Source: Ecytonucleospora hepatopenaei (taxonomy: Eukaryota > Microsporidia > Enterocytozoonidae). From it: DNA of 64,000 nucleotides. A model generated the notes under the pieces. The model was not told the DNA's origin. It saw only the letters and a program-made list of their open reading frames with translations, and made no database searches. The stretch is from assembly GCA_026692725.1 (NCBI GenBank), contig JAPMUG010000010.1, positions 77,001 through 141,000 of the forward strand. Direction: 5' to 3'. Every line of letters begins with the position of its first letter. The first letter of the stretch is position 1. The translations under genes and the position numbers were made by a program. This document shows, piece after piece, positions 19,020-28,596 of the stretch.

Positions 19020-19934
19020 ATGTTACCAACATTATTCACAATATTTGGTATAAACATAAGAGGTTCAATGCAATTTGAAGGGCCAAGAGATCCATGTGGT
19101 CAACCATTGTATTGCGAAAAGAGAGACGAATGTGTCCCAAACGAAAAAGCAAATGAAGCACTTAGGGATTTCGAAATCCTACTTACCAACTGGTCTTCAA
19201 ATTTACAAACTGCTTCTAAAACTGCTATTGAAAATGTGTTTTCAACTTTTCACTCATCATTCAATAGCATAACAACAAAAGATGCAGCAGAAGTTAAAAA
19301 TTTGATTGATAAGCTTGAAGATGATGTTTTAGCAGCTGTAATACTTGGTTTAACTAATTTACAGGCTTCTTTAGAAAAAACAGTAACAAGTGAATTTTCT
19401 AAATTAAATGCAGCAGACCTGGCTATTCTTAAGTCAATAGAAACAAAAATTGCAAATGTGGTTGAATTTTTAGCAGGTCTACCAGAAGATCAAGCTGCAT
19501 TAGCAGTAAGAACAACTGAGTTTGGTTTACAGTACAGAATATTTGAGTTGTTTGATGTTTTGTTTGCACAGCAATCAGCTGCAGGTATTGCAGCAGAAAG
19601 CAATTTGTTGTTCCATATAACTCATGAGATATCTGAAGCAAATGACATAATAAAAGCTGCAATTGCTAAACTTTTTAAAGATTTCTTCAAAGCATTGAAA
19701 TGTCTTGATTGTAAATATGCAGCAGAACTTAAAAAAATTATTGATACAGCAAGATATAAACTTGAATCTGAAATTAACCATATGTTTACAACAATAACTC
19801 AAAGAGATTCATATTTCTTGATAGCAACAGCTAAAAAAATAGTAGAGTTACTCACCGGATGTGCACCATCATCTAATGTAGATCCATTACCATTTCTATT
19901 AAGAAACAGTGGTGGAACAATGGTAAATGGATAA
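19020..19934 (+). CDS. Helical secreted-type protein, three-member family, copy 3
   Basis: A 304-residue protein with a short hydrophobic start (MLPTLFTIFGINI), a Cys-rich head (DPCGQPLYCEKRDECVPNEKANEALRDFEILL in segments, residues 23-53) and a long helical Ala/Leu/Lys-rich body ending with a conserved Cys (LLTGCAPSS). It aligns with the product at 10355 along its length, most clearly at the CVPxExANxALR motif, the AIAKLFKDFFKA block and the final KIVELLTGC. It lies about 7 kb from its sisters, with the Pol I subunit and 5S genes between, so the family is partly dispersed. Candidate spore-surface or polar tube component by inference only. Confidence 0.7.
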   Translation: MLPTLFTIFGINIRGSMQFEGPRDPCGQPLYCEKRDECVPNEKANEALRDFEILLTNWSSNLQTASKTAIENVFSTFHSSFNSITTKDAAEVKNLIDKLEDDVLAAVILGLTNLQASLEKTVTSEFSKLNAADLAILKSIETKIANVVEFLAGLPEDQAALAVRTTEFGLQYRIFELFDVLFAQQSAAGIAAESNLLFHITHEISEANDIIKAAIAKLFKDFFKALKCLDCKYAAELKKIIDTARYKLESEINHMFTTITQRDSYFLIATAKKIVELLTGCAPSSNVDPLPFLLRNSGGTMVNG

Positions 19935-20008
19935 TAAAATAAACTAGTATCTGTATTATATTATATTAATTTATAATATATTTTATTTAATTATTTAATA
20001 ATATTTTA

Positions 20009-21046
20009 TCATACATATACTGTTTTTGTTACGATTGAACTGTCCATATCATATTTATTATGCTTATTATATTTCTTAGTGTATATTGTATTTAATATGG
20101 TTTTAGTTTTTACCACTTTATTTTTATGTTTGTTACATTTATATACACATGCATACTGATTATTAGAACTATTATCACTTAAACACTTTCTAATACATCC
20201 TACATTTATATTATTAATATTATTGTTATTGTTATTGTTATTAGCATTTAGATCACCAATTGATGCTGTTTGTGTTACTTTACTGTTTGTTGTTGTATTA
20301 GATGGTTCCATTCCATCTGATATATTATTTACCTTTGTACTTACCACTGTTTCTGTTACTGTTGTTACTTTATAATTTACAATTGGTTTAGTCTTTGTTA
20401 TGGTTGTTGTTACTTCTCTATAGAGTGTTAGTGGCTTTTCTACTGACACTGTTTTAGTTTTTATACGTGTTACTGTCACATCATGGTTAGTATTAGTATT
20501 AGATGTTATACATTCTTTACTGTTTGATGTAGTAGTTATACTTGTTATAGTATTATAATCTGTTGTATTATTTGTTATAGTGTTAGTATTTGTTTTTATT
20601 GCTAATTTGGTGCATGTGAGTGTCTTTACTTTTACAACTGTAGAAATTGGCTGATTTGCTGTCACGGTCACTGTTTGTGCTTCTGAACTTTCCTCTTTGC
20701 ACTCTGTTTGGTGTTTATGCCTGTTTCTGCACTTTCTTCTTTTGATGGGTGGCTCTTCGTCTGAGTCTTTTACTTCTTTGATCACTTTTACGAGGTCCTC
20801 AATGTTTATTAGAGAATTATTTTTAGGACAGTCATTATCATTGCAATCTGTTTGTGTGTTATTTGTAAGATTACTGTTGGATATTTGAATGTATTTCATG
20901 CATGTGCCCAGAGGTATATTAAATTGCTGACAGGTTTCCTCTATATTTAGTGCATTTACGTGTGGGTTATTAAAAATATTTAATAAGCATAATATTGCTA
21001 ACCATAATGGTAATGTTTTATTATACCAATGGCTTATAAATATCAT
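20009..21046 (-). CDS. Secreted Thr/Val-rich protein, adhesin-like composition
   Basis: A 345-residue protein with a signal peptide (hydrophobic residues 11-27), a Cys-containing N-terminal region (CQQFNIPLGTC, CNDNDC), a basic cluster (PPIKRRKCRNRHKH) and then a long stretch dense in alternating Thr and Val or Lys (TVTVTANQPISTVVKVKT, TKTKPIVNYKVTTVTETVVST). A poly-Asn run and a second Cys motif (CIRKCLSD..YACVYKC) follow before the end. The Thr-rich beta-type repeats look like a glycosylated wall or adhesion protein. There is no C-terminal transmembrane helix or GPI signal. Family not recognised. Confidence 0.6.
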   Translation of the reverse strand: MIFISHWYNKTLPLWLAILCLLNIFNNPHVNALNIEETCQQFNIPLGTCMKYIQISNSNLTNNTQTDCNDNDCPKNNSLINIEDLVKVIKEVKDSDEEPPIKRRKCRNRHKHQTECKEESSEAQTVTVTANQPISTVVKVKTLTCTKLAIKTNTNTITNNTTDYNTITSITTTSNSKECITSNTNTNHDVTVTRIKTKTVSVEKPLTLYREVTTTITKTKPIVNYKVTTVTETVVSTKVNNISDGMEPSNTTTNSKVTQTASIGDLNANNNNNNNNINNINVGCIRKCLSDNSSNNQYACVYKCNKHKNKVVKTKTILNTIYTKKYNKHNKYDMDSSIVTKTVYV

Positions 21047-21271
21047 AAATGAAAAACAATTGTTTATTTTAGAAACATTGTGTAACAGAGTGTTTTGTAA
21101 ACAAATGGTGATTGTATTTTTAATACACTTATATTGCTGTTAATATATTTTAATGAATATAAAAATATATTTAAAATATTTAACCCTATACTATTTTTAT
21201 AATTACTTTTTACTTATAGATAACTTGCATTTGTATAATTTATATATTTATAATATTTTATATTAAGTTTA

Positions 21272-21336
21272 AAGTATATCATAATAAGTTTTTTAAAGTA
21301 TATCATAATAAGTTTTAAGTATATCATAATAATTTT
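21272..21336. repeat. Three copies of a ~22-bp repeat before the gene at 21339
   Basis: AAGTATATCATAATAAGTTT occurs at about 21272, 21296 and, slightly changed at its end, 21317. The last copy runs to within a few bases of the start codon at 21339, so the repeat occupies the expected promoter or leader position. Confidence 0.8.
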
Positions 21337-21338
21337 AT

Positions 21339-22694
21339 ATGAGAGGAAAAATTCCCTTTGAAACTGATAAAAAAATAGAATCAGAATTACCAAATAATTC
21401 TAAACCTACCAAATTGATATATACCCTTGCTGATAGTGCAAGTGAAGAAGGTGAAATAAAAAAGGATACCTATCCTTTCCACAAAAGTTACTTTGCTAAT
21501 AATTTATATAGATATCATCCTGTTAGTAATGAATATGTTACATATGATAAGTATGTGTTAATTGGTGACAATAAAATGCCAAATCCAAAAAATTTTACTT
21601 TTTTAGATTTCAGTAGCAACAGGTTCAAGAAAGAGTTTAAAAAGTGTTACCCACATATTAAAAATGGTGAAAATATTTTAGAGGAAAGTAGAATGTTTTT
21701 TGTAAATAACAAGCTACTACAGTTGGAAGAGCCTAATAAAAAATATTCCATCAATATATTGAATAAAAAAGATGTTTTGGGTGTACCAGGAATTGTAGAT
21801 TCAGATTTATTAAACAATAATTCAAATAACATTAATTTAAATTCTGATCAAAATATTAACAATAATGATAATTTAAATAATGATCAAAATATTAACAATA
21901 ATGATAATTTAAATAATGATAAAAATGCTAATAATAAACCATCTATTGATATAAAACTAATCAATAAATATCAAACAGAAATGAAATACAATGAATTTAT
22001 TGAATCAATTTTCAACCAAAACAACGATATCTTTGCTAAAAAAGTAAATATAGTAAGATACAAAGAAAATAAATGTATAGTTTTACGTGATAAAATGATA
22101 AACACATTTGCAAAAATCACATCTTCATACATTTATGGCGCAACAAGAAATAATACTTTGATTTTCAACAAAACATTCTTTAATGGTGTGCAGCTTAATG
22201 ATTTTAATTTTTATTTGTTAGAGGATACTGAAAATAGTAGTGTTAGAAAGAGAGACAAAATAAATGAGAAAAATGAAGAAGACAGTTTTAGAGAAGATGG
22301 AAATATAGTAGGAGGATTGCTGTTAAATGAAAAAGAGCATATTCCTATTACCTATGAAGTTAAAGAATATTCAATACAATTGAGTGATAAAAAGGAATCG
22401 TTTTTATTATACATCCACAGCTGTCCTGAATATGAGTTTGGAAATGCAATAGACACTAAGCAGTCAAAGCTTAAAGTCATCAAATACAACCCAGCAAAGT
22501 ATAAAAATAGTGTGGTTGATATTAAGCATGGATTTGGTGGGTTAGAAACAAACATATGGCATCTTTTATTGCAAAATGAGATAATTGATGGTAAAAAATA
22601 CTGTTTACATGATAAAAATTTATATGAGGTAGGAACAGCAGGTGAACAGTTAGATTATAAGGACATGGATTATAGTAAGTTTGAATATTTTTAA
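21339..22694 (+). CDS. Conserved-looking protein, unknown function
   Basis: A 451-residue soluble protein without signal peptide or membrane segment. It has normal mixed composition except for an Asn/Asp repeat (DQNINNNDNLNN, about residues 164-200). Tyr-rich blocks near the N-terminus (FANNLYRYHPVSNEYVTYDKYVLIGDN) and a C-terminal part with VVDIKHGFGGLETNIWHLLLQNEI look like structured domain. I do not recognise the family. A CCC block is found about 150 bp upstream (TTAACCCTATAC near 21180). Confidence 0.65.
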   Translation: MRGKIPFETDKKIESELPNNSKPTKLIYTLADSASEEGEIKKDTYPFHKSYFANNLYRYHPVSNEYVTYDKYVLIGDNKMPNPKNFTFLDFSSNRFKKEFKKCYPHIKNGENILEESRMFFVNNKLLQLEEPNKKYSINILNKKDVLGVPGIVDSDLLNNNSNNINLNSDQNINNNDNLNNDQNINNNDNLNNDKNANNKPSIDIKLINKYQTEMKYNEFIESIFNQNNDIFAKKVNIVRYKENKCIVLRDKMINTFAKITSSYIYGATRNNTLIFNKTFFNGVQLNDFNFYLLEDTENSSVRKRDKINEKNEEDSFREDGNIVGGLLLNEKEHIPITYEVKEYSIQLSDKKESFLLYIHSCPEYEFGNAIDTKQSKLKVIKYNPAKYKNSVVDIKHGFGGLETNIWHLLLQNEIIDGKKYCLHDKNLYEVGTAGEQLDYKDMDYSKFEYF

Positions 22695-22751
22695 GATATA
22701 TTTTGAATATTAAATTAATAATTTTTAATATGAAATTTATATAATAAACAG

Positions 22752-23738
22752 TTATATTTCATGTATCTTAGTTTCTGCCATTTCATATTGTATTATTTTT
22801 TGATTATCATTTTTATCTTTCTTTTTATAAAAAAAGTAACCAATGCCAAATAAAAAAATTATACCTATAAGTAATCCTAAAACTATCATGGTTATTTTAA
22901 ACTTTTTACTTTTTCCCTCCTGATTGCTTTTTATTGTTTTGGTGCTTTTAATTATACTAACATCAGTATTTGTATCAATAATTAAATGTGATTCTTGTGT
23001 ATTGTCTCTTATATTTTTATTCTCTTTATTATCTTTATTCTCTTTTTTATCTTTTATATTTTTATTATTTTTATTATTTTTTGTGTCTTTTTTTAATGCT
23101 ATTTTAAACTGTTTATTAACTCTATCAACATATTTTTTCCTTCCTTCGAAACTTGTTATCTCTTTTGCAGTTATATCTAAGATAACTTCCAAAATACTTT
23201 TATATGCATTTGCTTCTTCTTTGTCTAATGTTTTATCACCGTCTATAACCTTATGCATTTTGTTTCTTAAAAACTTCTTAACATTATCCAAATAAATGTC
23301 ATAAAATTGCACCTGTCTTTTATATGTTCTTTGTATTTCATTGTCTAAAAAACTAATTGCATCGTTTTTTTCTTTATTAGATATATTGTTTATAAAATAT
23401 TTTTTATAATCTTTTTTGATTCTATTTAAAGATTCGTTTGCTTTCTTCAAAAAATCTTGATCTGCTTCTTCCCATGTCTGAATAAGCTTTCCTGATCCAA
23501 ATATTAAATTGTTGTGTAGCTGTTCTAACATTTTTGAAATGCTTTTTATATCGCCTTTCACCCAAATGGCTTCTACATTTTTATTATGGTTTTCTTCTTT
23601 ATTTTTTATCTCTTGTTTAGCAATAGAAATGTCTCTAATTAATGTATTTCCACCATCACTAACATTAAGTTTAAATAGATGTTGATGATCTAAAAGATCA
23701 AGACATTTTAAAAAATTTAAAAAGAAAACATAAATCAT
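22752..23738 (-). CDS. Single-pass membrane protein with signal and C-terminal anchor
   Basis: A 328-residue protein. A hydrophobic start (MIYVFFLNFLKCLDLL) is followed by a helical, charged ectodomain, a Lys/Asn/Asp-rich linker (KDKKENKDNKENKN) and a transmembrane helix at about residues 280-303 (ITMIVLGLLIGIIFLFGIGYFFY) with a short KKKDKND tail. The topology matches the membrane-anchored proteins at 33-39 kb. On the minus strand, TTATACCC lies 11 bp upstream of the ATG. Function unknown. Confidence 0.65.
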   Translation of the reverse strand: MIYVFFLNFLKCLDLLDHQHLFKLNVSDGGNTLIRDISIAKQEIKNKEENHNKNVEAIWVKGDIKSISKMLEQLHNNLIFGSGKLIQTWEEADQDFLKKANESLNRIKKDYKKYFINNISNKEKNDAISFLDNEIQRTYKRQVQFYDIYLDNVKKFLRNKMHKVIDGDKTLDKEEANAYKSILEVILDITAKEITSFEGRKKYVDRVNKQFKIALKKDTKNNKNNKNIKDKKENKDNKENKNIRDNTQESHLIIDTNTDVSIIKSTKTIKSNQEGKSKKFKITMIVLGLLIGIIFLFGIGYFFYKKKDKNDNQKIIQYEMAETKIHEI

Positions 23739-23923
23739 AAAATGGTAAAGGGTATAAGATCACAGATTTTGTTTAAGTTTTTACAAATTATTTAATATTT
23801 ATCTTAATAACCAGTATTAAGGCACATAACAATAATGTTAAAAAACACATAAAATATATATTTTAAAAATATCATAAATAAATAGTTATTATATTTTATA
23901 ATTTATTTATTTTATTATGTGAT

Positions 23924-24379
23924 TTAATTTTTTATTATATTCAACTTGGATATTTTATTATACATTTTTAGTTTTTCTTTAAATTCTTTTTCATGTGTTA
24001 TACACACGTCTTTTAACACTTTTTTATAAAACTTTTTCTTGTTAGTTACTCCGTCTATTTGATAACACATACATTTTTTACATATTTCTTTTCTTACTCG
24101 ATTTAATACGTCACCTATAATTATTTCATTTATATAAAAATTCACATCTCCATTTTTATCTTCCTTTTTTACATCTTTATCATATGTTACTGTTGAATCA
24201 TAATATTCCAGCTGATAAAGTAGCAAAAGATGCCTGTATTTATTTCTTAAATTTATAATAAATTTATTTGTTTTGATACATTGTTGTATTTTCCCTTGTA
24301 AAATATAATTTTTACTTAAAGCCAGAAGAAATTCTATTTTTTTAGTTATTTGATATGCTGTAATATATTTTGGCACCAT
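23924..24379 (-). CDS. RNase P/MRP protein subunit, Rpp21/Rpr2-like
   Basis: The family binds RNase P RNA and helps cut tRNA 5' leaders. The 151-residue protein has the expected order: two N-terminal helices (IEFLLALSKNYILQ; CIKTNKFIINLRNKYRHLLL) and then RVRKEICKKCMCYQIDGVT, which matches the family's zinc knuckle R..CKxC...L.PG.T. Only one CxxC pair is obvious; a second zinc pair is not clear, though a later Cys and His (VCITHE) exist. Moderate call from short motifs. Confidence 0.45.
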   Translation of the reverse strand: MVPKYITAYQITKKIEFLLALSKNYILQGKIQQCIKTNKFIINLRNKYRHLLLLYQLEYYDSTVTYDKDVKKEDKNGDVNFYINEIIIGDVLNRVRKEICKKCMCYQIDGVTNKKKFYKKVLKDVCITHEKEFKEKLKMYNKISKLNIIKN

Positions 24380-24394
24380 TTATTAATATTTGTA

Positions 24395-24500
24395 ACTATA
24401 TTTAAAATATAATTAGATATATTTGTAACTATATCTAAAATATAATCTAATATATTTATAATCTATATTTAAAATATAATATAATATATTTATAATATTT
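24395..24500. repeat. Degenerate ~35-40-bp AT repeat
   Basis: Variants of AACTATATTTAAAATATAAT followed by TATATTTATAA recur three times in the spacer upstream of the Rpp21-like gene. Low information, AT only. Confidence 0.5.
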
Positions 24501-24580
24501 ATAAAGACGTATAATATTTCAAATAAATTACAATGTTTTATGGGTATTTTATAAAACTTTTTAATAATTTTATTTATCAA

Positions 24581-24937
24581 TTATATTCTTAAATATGAAG
24601 CAACATCTAACAACTCAATGACTTCTTCGTCTTTTATTTTGTATTTAAAAAATTCCTTTTTATTTTTTACCTTTCTTTGCATAAAATCTATGCATTTTGC
24701 TAACATTTCTGCTTTAATTGGTAATTTGATAATACATTCATTTTTTTGTGTTTTATTACTCTCAGTATTTTTAAGTTTTATACCTTTTACATTTCCTTTT
24801 ATATTCATATTATTTTCAAAATTTTCTATAAATAATTTTAAGGTACCTGATACATCCGCTATTTCCTTAGTTATTTCAAAAGATTTATTATCACTGCTTA
24901 TTAGTTTAATGTATAAAAACTCATTGTTTTCTGCCAT
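24581..24937 (-). CDS. Elongin C, Skp1/BTB-fold adaptor
   Basis: Elongin C links substrate receptors to cullins and also binds elongin A. From the ATG at 24937 (MAENNEFLYIKLISS) the protein has 118 residues and aligns from end to end: FLYIKLISSDNKSFEITKEIADVSGTLK matches the canonical YVKLISSDGHEFIVKREHA..SGTIK; the C-terminus EEVIELLDVASYLRI matches ALELLMAANFLD. The central acidic loop is lengthened by a Lys/Asn-rich insert. The frame extends upstream to an ATG at 25057, but that adds a hydrophobic leader foreign to the family, so I prefer the internal start. Confidence 0.8.
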   Translation of the reverse strand: MAENNEFLYIKLISSDNKSFEITKEIADVSGTLKLFIENFENNMNIKGNVKGIKLKNTESNKTQKNECIIKLPIKAEMLAKCIDFMQRKVKNKKEFFKYKIKDEEVIELLDVASYLRI

Positions 24938-25189
24938 TTCAAACGTGTAGAGTAAAATATTTAATGAATTTATAAATTTTTGAAAAATAATGTTTTTTAT
25001 AAAATTATTTGTTTGATAAAAATAAGCATAACTTGAAACAATAAACAACCATATCATATTAAATCCAATTATACATATAGCTTTGGGTAATTTGAATTAT
25101 TTTATAACAGGATGACAAAGAAATGCACTTAAATTAGAACAATTAAATTATTTACCATTTTTAAAAATATTTTTATGGCTTAAATTTTT

Positions 25190-25426
25190 ATGTACAAAAA
25201 AACACTTGCCAGATGTATTTTTAAAGTTAAAAAACCATGGGATGTTATACGAGAGATAGAAAATATTATTTGTGCAAATTTATTTAAGCATAACGAGCAA
25301 CTCGGAGGAATTCCTGTTTGTTATTTTTTAAAGGCGGTCGGTAGTTTAGCAAAGATTGATGAAGAATGTTTTGCAGAAGTAGAAACTAACATAGAATTTA
25401 TTGTAGAAGATGAAAATATAAATTAA
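25190..25426 (+). CDS. RNA polymerase I subunit A43-like, N-terminal domain only
   Basis: A43 pairs with A14 to form the Pol I stalk and contacts the initiation factor Rrn3. The 78-residue product matches the A43 tip domain: IENIICANLFKHNEQLGGIPVCYFLKAVGSLAKI corresponds to the family's LN.LL.KYSE.L.GVPVAY..I...G..G.I, followed by a VETNIEFIVE strand like HLNIEADFVIF. The C-terminal OB (S1-like) domain of A43 is missing. The next 130 bp is AT-rich without a continuing frame, so this looks like a real reduction rather than a frameshift. Confidence 0.6.
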   Translation: MYKKTLARCIFKVKKPWDVIREIENIICANLFKHNEQLGGIPVCYFLKAVGSLAKIDEECFAEVETNIEFIVEDENIN

Positions 25427-25555
25427 AATATGTAATTTATTATGCATGTATATTTTTATACTATTTACCAATATGTAGTAAAAATATTGTTTAATTATTT
25501 AAATAATTATATTTTTAATAATGTTATTATTATATCATTATAATATATTAAAAAA

Positions 25556-26227
25556 TTATACCTTTTTATATTGTTCTAAAACTGGATAAATATTTTCAAA
25601 AGCATCAAAAATATCTTCTCTTCTTTTGGCCCCTGTAAGAACAATTTTACCAGACACAAATATAAGCAACACTATTTTTGGTTTCACCATACGGTATATC
25701 AAACCAGGAAACAACTCTGGTTCATACGAACAATAATTCGAATGTGCATATGCCAAACCTTCTAGTTTAATTGCGAACCTCACGTCACACGATGAAACTA
25801 TATTTTGAACTTTAAAGTTATCAAAAAATATGGAAAATCCCAGCTTTTCAATAATTTTTGAATAGCGCTGGCTTGCTAATTTTGATTCTTTTTCACTTTT
25901 TGCTCCTGTAACAACCATCTTTCCACTTGCAAAAATTAATGCGGTTGTTTTTGGTTCTCTGATTCTCATTATTACGGCTGCAAATCTCTTAGGGTTATAC
26001 TCTGCATTACGTGCGTGTAATGCAATTGATTTCAGATCAAGTTTACAGTTTAAATTTACAGTTGCAACTACGTTCTGTAATACAGGAACGATATCGGGTC
26101 TATTTGAGCGTATTTTTTCTGTGTTATTTTCATTTATATCTTTTAGGTCGTTTTCACATTTGTCTATTTTTATTTTTTTACTTTCATATTCGTTGTTTTC
26201 TTCAGCTTCCATGTCATTTGGTGACAT
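25556..26227 (-). CDS. TBP: TATA-box binding protein
   Basis: A general factor for all three nuclear RNA polymerases. After an acidic N-terminal tail of about 45 residues, the protein shows the two direct repeats of the TBP saddle. Repeat one contains [46 protein letters not shown] and [10 protein letters not shown]; repeat two contains [53 protein letters not shown]. Size (223) and all landmark residues fit. The second repeat starts DVRFAIKLE, as in other eukaryotes. Start ATG at 26227; a minus-strand CCC block lies about 135 bp upstream. Confidence 0.96.
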   Translation of the reverse strand: MSPNDMEAEENNEYESKKIKIDKCENDLKDINENNTEKIRSNRPDIVPVLQNVVATVNLNCKLDLKSIALHARNAEYNPKRFAAVIMRIREPKTTALIFASGKMVVTGAKSEKESKLASQRYSKIIEKLGFSIFFDNFKVQNIVSSCDVRFAIKLEGLAYAHSNYCSYEPELFPGLIYRMVKPKIVLLIFVSGKIVLTGAKRREDIFDAFENIYPVLEQYKKV

Positions 26228-26566
26228 TTTGTAATTTAACGATATATTTGTTTATGTTAAAAAAATTGATAAGAAATTATATTTTTGTGTTGAATATGTT
26301 TATGAATTAAATATAATCAATTTTTGTATTTTTATGTTTTCTTCTTTATACAAAATGTTTTAAGCAAGGGTTAAAATTTTACTAAAAAAGTATCAAAAGA
26401 GGAAAGTTGTATTTTTCTCTTTTGTATTTTTTATAAAATTAGTAGCACAGTTGGCCACGTATTTCATTATTAGTTGTGTGTTTTGGACCATTAACTCTTT
26501 TATTTCTCTTATTTATTTTCAAAATAAACAAATATTTTTATAAAGGTAATAGCATAAAAACAAGGT
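26228..26566. other. Intergenic region with no identified gene
   Basis: About 340 bp between the divergent TBP and 26567 genes. It contains AAGGGTTAAAATTTT near 26366 (minus-strand CCC, TBP side) and AATAGCATAAAAACAAGG just before the ATG at 26567. A box-A-like TAGCACAGTTGG occurs near 26442 without a partner B box. No RNA gene could be folded by eye. Confidence 0.45.
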
Positions 26567-28438
26567 ATGAAATGGTTTAATGGATTTTATAAATTTAAAT
26601 TTACATCGAACGAAGACAATAAGTTTATGAAAAAGAAAAGAATTAAGAAATATATTAATAAAATATGGTTGTGTGATATAAACGAACCTGTTTTAAACAA
26701 TGAATTTGTTGCATTTGACGATGAAGATAAAGTAATCATTACAGAGGAAAAAGAAATTATAAAATATACAATGTCAACTACTAAACAGGTCATTTTTGAT
26801 AGAAAAATTGTAAATACAGAGTTTATTTTTATGAATAAAATTGGTTACCAAGATGGAAAGGTAATTATAGAAATTGAAGCAGATAATTATTTTTGTCAAA
26901 TTCCAGCTGAAGAATATAATTTACAAAATTATGGTAATTTAAGTGATGATTATACAAACAAAATTGGGTTTTTTGTTTGTGTTTTTAAGCATAAAAATAA
27001 GGATATAAGCATAAAAGATCTTAAAAAACTTGATAGCGAATATTATGAAGAAAATAGACAGACTATTACCCGGTTTATAAACGACTGTGATGTAGAAGAA
27101 GATCAATCTTCAGAAGATAGTCAAGAAGAAGAAAATAAACAGTATATTTTTGATATGGAATATTCACATACAAATAATAATGATTTGGATGAAATTGTAC
27201 TGCTTTTTATTAATTCGTTAAATTTAGAAACTAGTTCAGTTTATCATACAATTTTATCAACTATAACACAAACAAATGTTTTTACCTTTTTTATTATAAA
27301 ATCAAATATTTATGTGTATGTTTGCAATAGTTTTTTTAATTTAATTCTATTGCATAATGCATTTAAAGAAATAAATGTTAATGATTTGTTAGACCTATGT
27401 GTTTTGGGAGAAGAAATAAAAATTATTAAACAAGGCATGAATTTATTATCAAAATACACATTATTGCCTACTGATATCACTAAATATAAAAAAGACATTA
27501 TCAACAATAACGATGTTATAATAGAATGCAATGATGTTAATAAAAGTGTTCATACTTTTGTAAAACTGATAAATGAGATAAAACCATTCATATACACTGA
27601 TCTGGTAATGATGCCTATTATTAAAAAATTAGAGTATTTATTACATGGCCCATATTATAAGATAGTTTCAACCTATAAAACCAATTCTTTTTATTTGTCT
27701 AATAATAGTTCTAGTTCATTATCACTCAGTAAATTAGACAGTCTTTCTATGAGTAAACCTAAAGCTAAAAAACAAGTTAACATTCTAAATGAACCATTTA
27801 AAATAATAAGTAGAAAAATAACATTAGAATATAAATCATTTCCTCTGGTTTTTCACTGTAAAAGTGGAGTAAAAAAAGCATATGTAAACGAACAATTTAA
27901 AATAAAGTCAAATATGGTGTATGATATAAATTCAGGTAAAATATCACTGATACAATCAGAACAAACAGAAATGTTTGAAATACCAGAAATTGTAATTTTT
28001 ATATTAACCTTTAAAGGACAGTTAGATTTTATAAGACTATTTAATGATTTTGCAATTAATAATGAAAATACACTCAATATTGTAGTAATTACAATTTTAA
28101 TAAAAAGAGCATGTATGGATAAAAACATAAATGATTTAAATTATTTACTAAATAAAATAAAAAACATAAAGTTTAGTGATATAGAGTTAGAAATGATATG
28201 TAAATCAATAAATAATTATAGCATGTCTAACATATTATCAGATACATGTAATATATCAATAAAACATATTGATAACATATCAAATATAGCTGTACTTTTA
28301 AGCATATTAGATCATGGATATACAAATGATAAGATAATACAAAGAATAAAAGAGATATATGAAGAAAATGATTGGATTACAGAGGAAAATTTAAATTATA
28401 AAGAAATAGTTGATCATAATTTAACATATTATATATAA
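26567..28438 (+). CDS. Large protein of unknown function
   Basis: A 623-residue soluble protein. The N-terminal 150 residues are beta-rich, followed by an acidic spacer (DVEEDQSSEDSQEEENK, about residues 178-195), a middle hydrophobic helical part, a Ser-rich basic linker (about 380-410) and a helical C-terminal half. The beta-then-helix order resembles nucleoporin or ribosome-assembly scaffold proteins, but I could not match any signature. Its start is preceded by AATAGCATAAAAACAAGG, similar to the GCATAAA box of the helical secreted family and unlike the CCC blocks of most housekeeping genes. Confidence 0.6.
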   Translation: MKWFNGFYKFKFTSNEDNKFMKKKRIKKYINKIWLCDINEPVLNNEFVAFDDEDKVIITEEKEIIKYTMSTTKQVIFDRKIVNTEFIFMNKIGYQDGKVIIEIEADNYFCQIPAEEYNLQNYGNLSDDYTNKIGFFVCVFKHKNKDISIKDLKKLDSEYYEENRQTITRFINDCDVEEDQSSEDSQEEENKQYIFDMEYSHTNNNDLDEIVLLFINSLNLETSSVYHTILSTITQTNVFTFFIIKSNIYVYVCNSFFNLILLHNAFKEINVNDLLDLCVLGEEIKIIKQGMNLLSKYTLLPTDITKYKKDIINNNDVIIECNDVNKSVHTFVKLINEIKPFIYTDLVMMPIIKKLEYLLHGPYYKIVSTYKTNSFYLSNNSSSSLSLSKLDSLSMSKPKAKKQVNILNEPFKIISRKITLEYKSFPLVFHCKSGVKKAYVNEQFKIKSNMVYDINSGKISLIQSEQTEMFEIPEIVIFILTFKGQLDFIRLFNDFAINNENTLNIVVITILIKRACMDKNINDLNYLLNKIKNIKFSDIELEMICKSINNYSMSNILSDTCNISIKHIDNISNIAVLLSILDHGYTNDKIIQRIKEIYEENDWITEENLNYKEIVDHNLTYYI

Positions 28439-28440
28439 AA

Positions 28441-28500
28441 TATATCTAACAGTATAAATATACATATTATATAAATATATCTAACAGTATAAATATACAT
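28441..28500. repeat. Direct 25-bp repeat after the gene at 26567
   Basis: A 25-bp sequence (core ATCTAACAGTATAAATATAC) is present twice, identically, at 28441-28465 and 28476-28500, just past the stop codon. Confidence 0.85.
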
Positions 28501-28562
28501 TTATATATAAAATATAACATATAAAACTATGCTGTATTATTTTTATAAAAAATATTTTTGTA

Positions 28563-28596
28563 AAATTTTACCCTCATACCAAATAATATTTTTATA
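28563..28596 (+). promoter_or_regulatory. CCC promoter block of uL29
   Basis: AAAATTTTACCCTCATACC with CCC at 28571-28573, 23 bp before the ATG, followed by an AT-rich TTTTTATA. Confidence 0.6.

Noticed and set aside
10355..19934. Naming the three helical secreted proteins as polar tube proteins PTP1-PTP3
   Set aside because: Known features of those families (Pro-rich repeats in PTP1, a basic Lys-rich PTP2, a very long PTP3) are not present; only the general extracellular character fits.
24938..25057. Upstream ATG extension of elongin C (40 extra residues with a hydrophobic leader)
   Set aside because: The family begins at about MAENNEFLYIKL; the extension reads like AT-rich untranslated DNA and would wrongly make the protein secreted.
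26435..26500. tRNA-like A box (TAGCACAGTTGG)
   Set aside because: The A-box match is good, but there is no B box (GGTTCGA type) at the right distance and the flanks do not pair as an acceptor stem.
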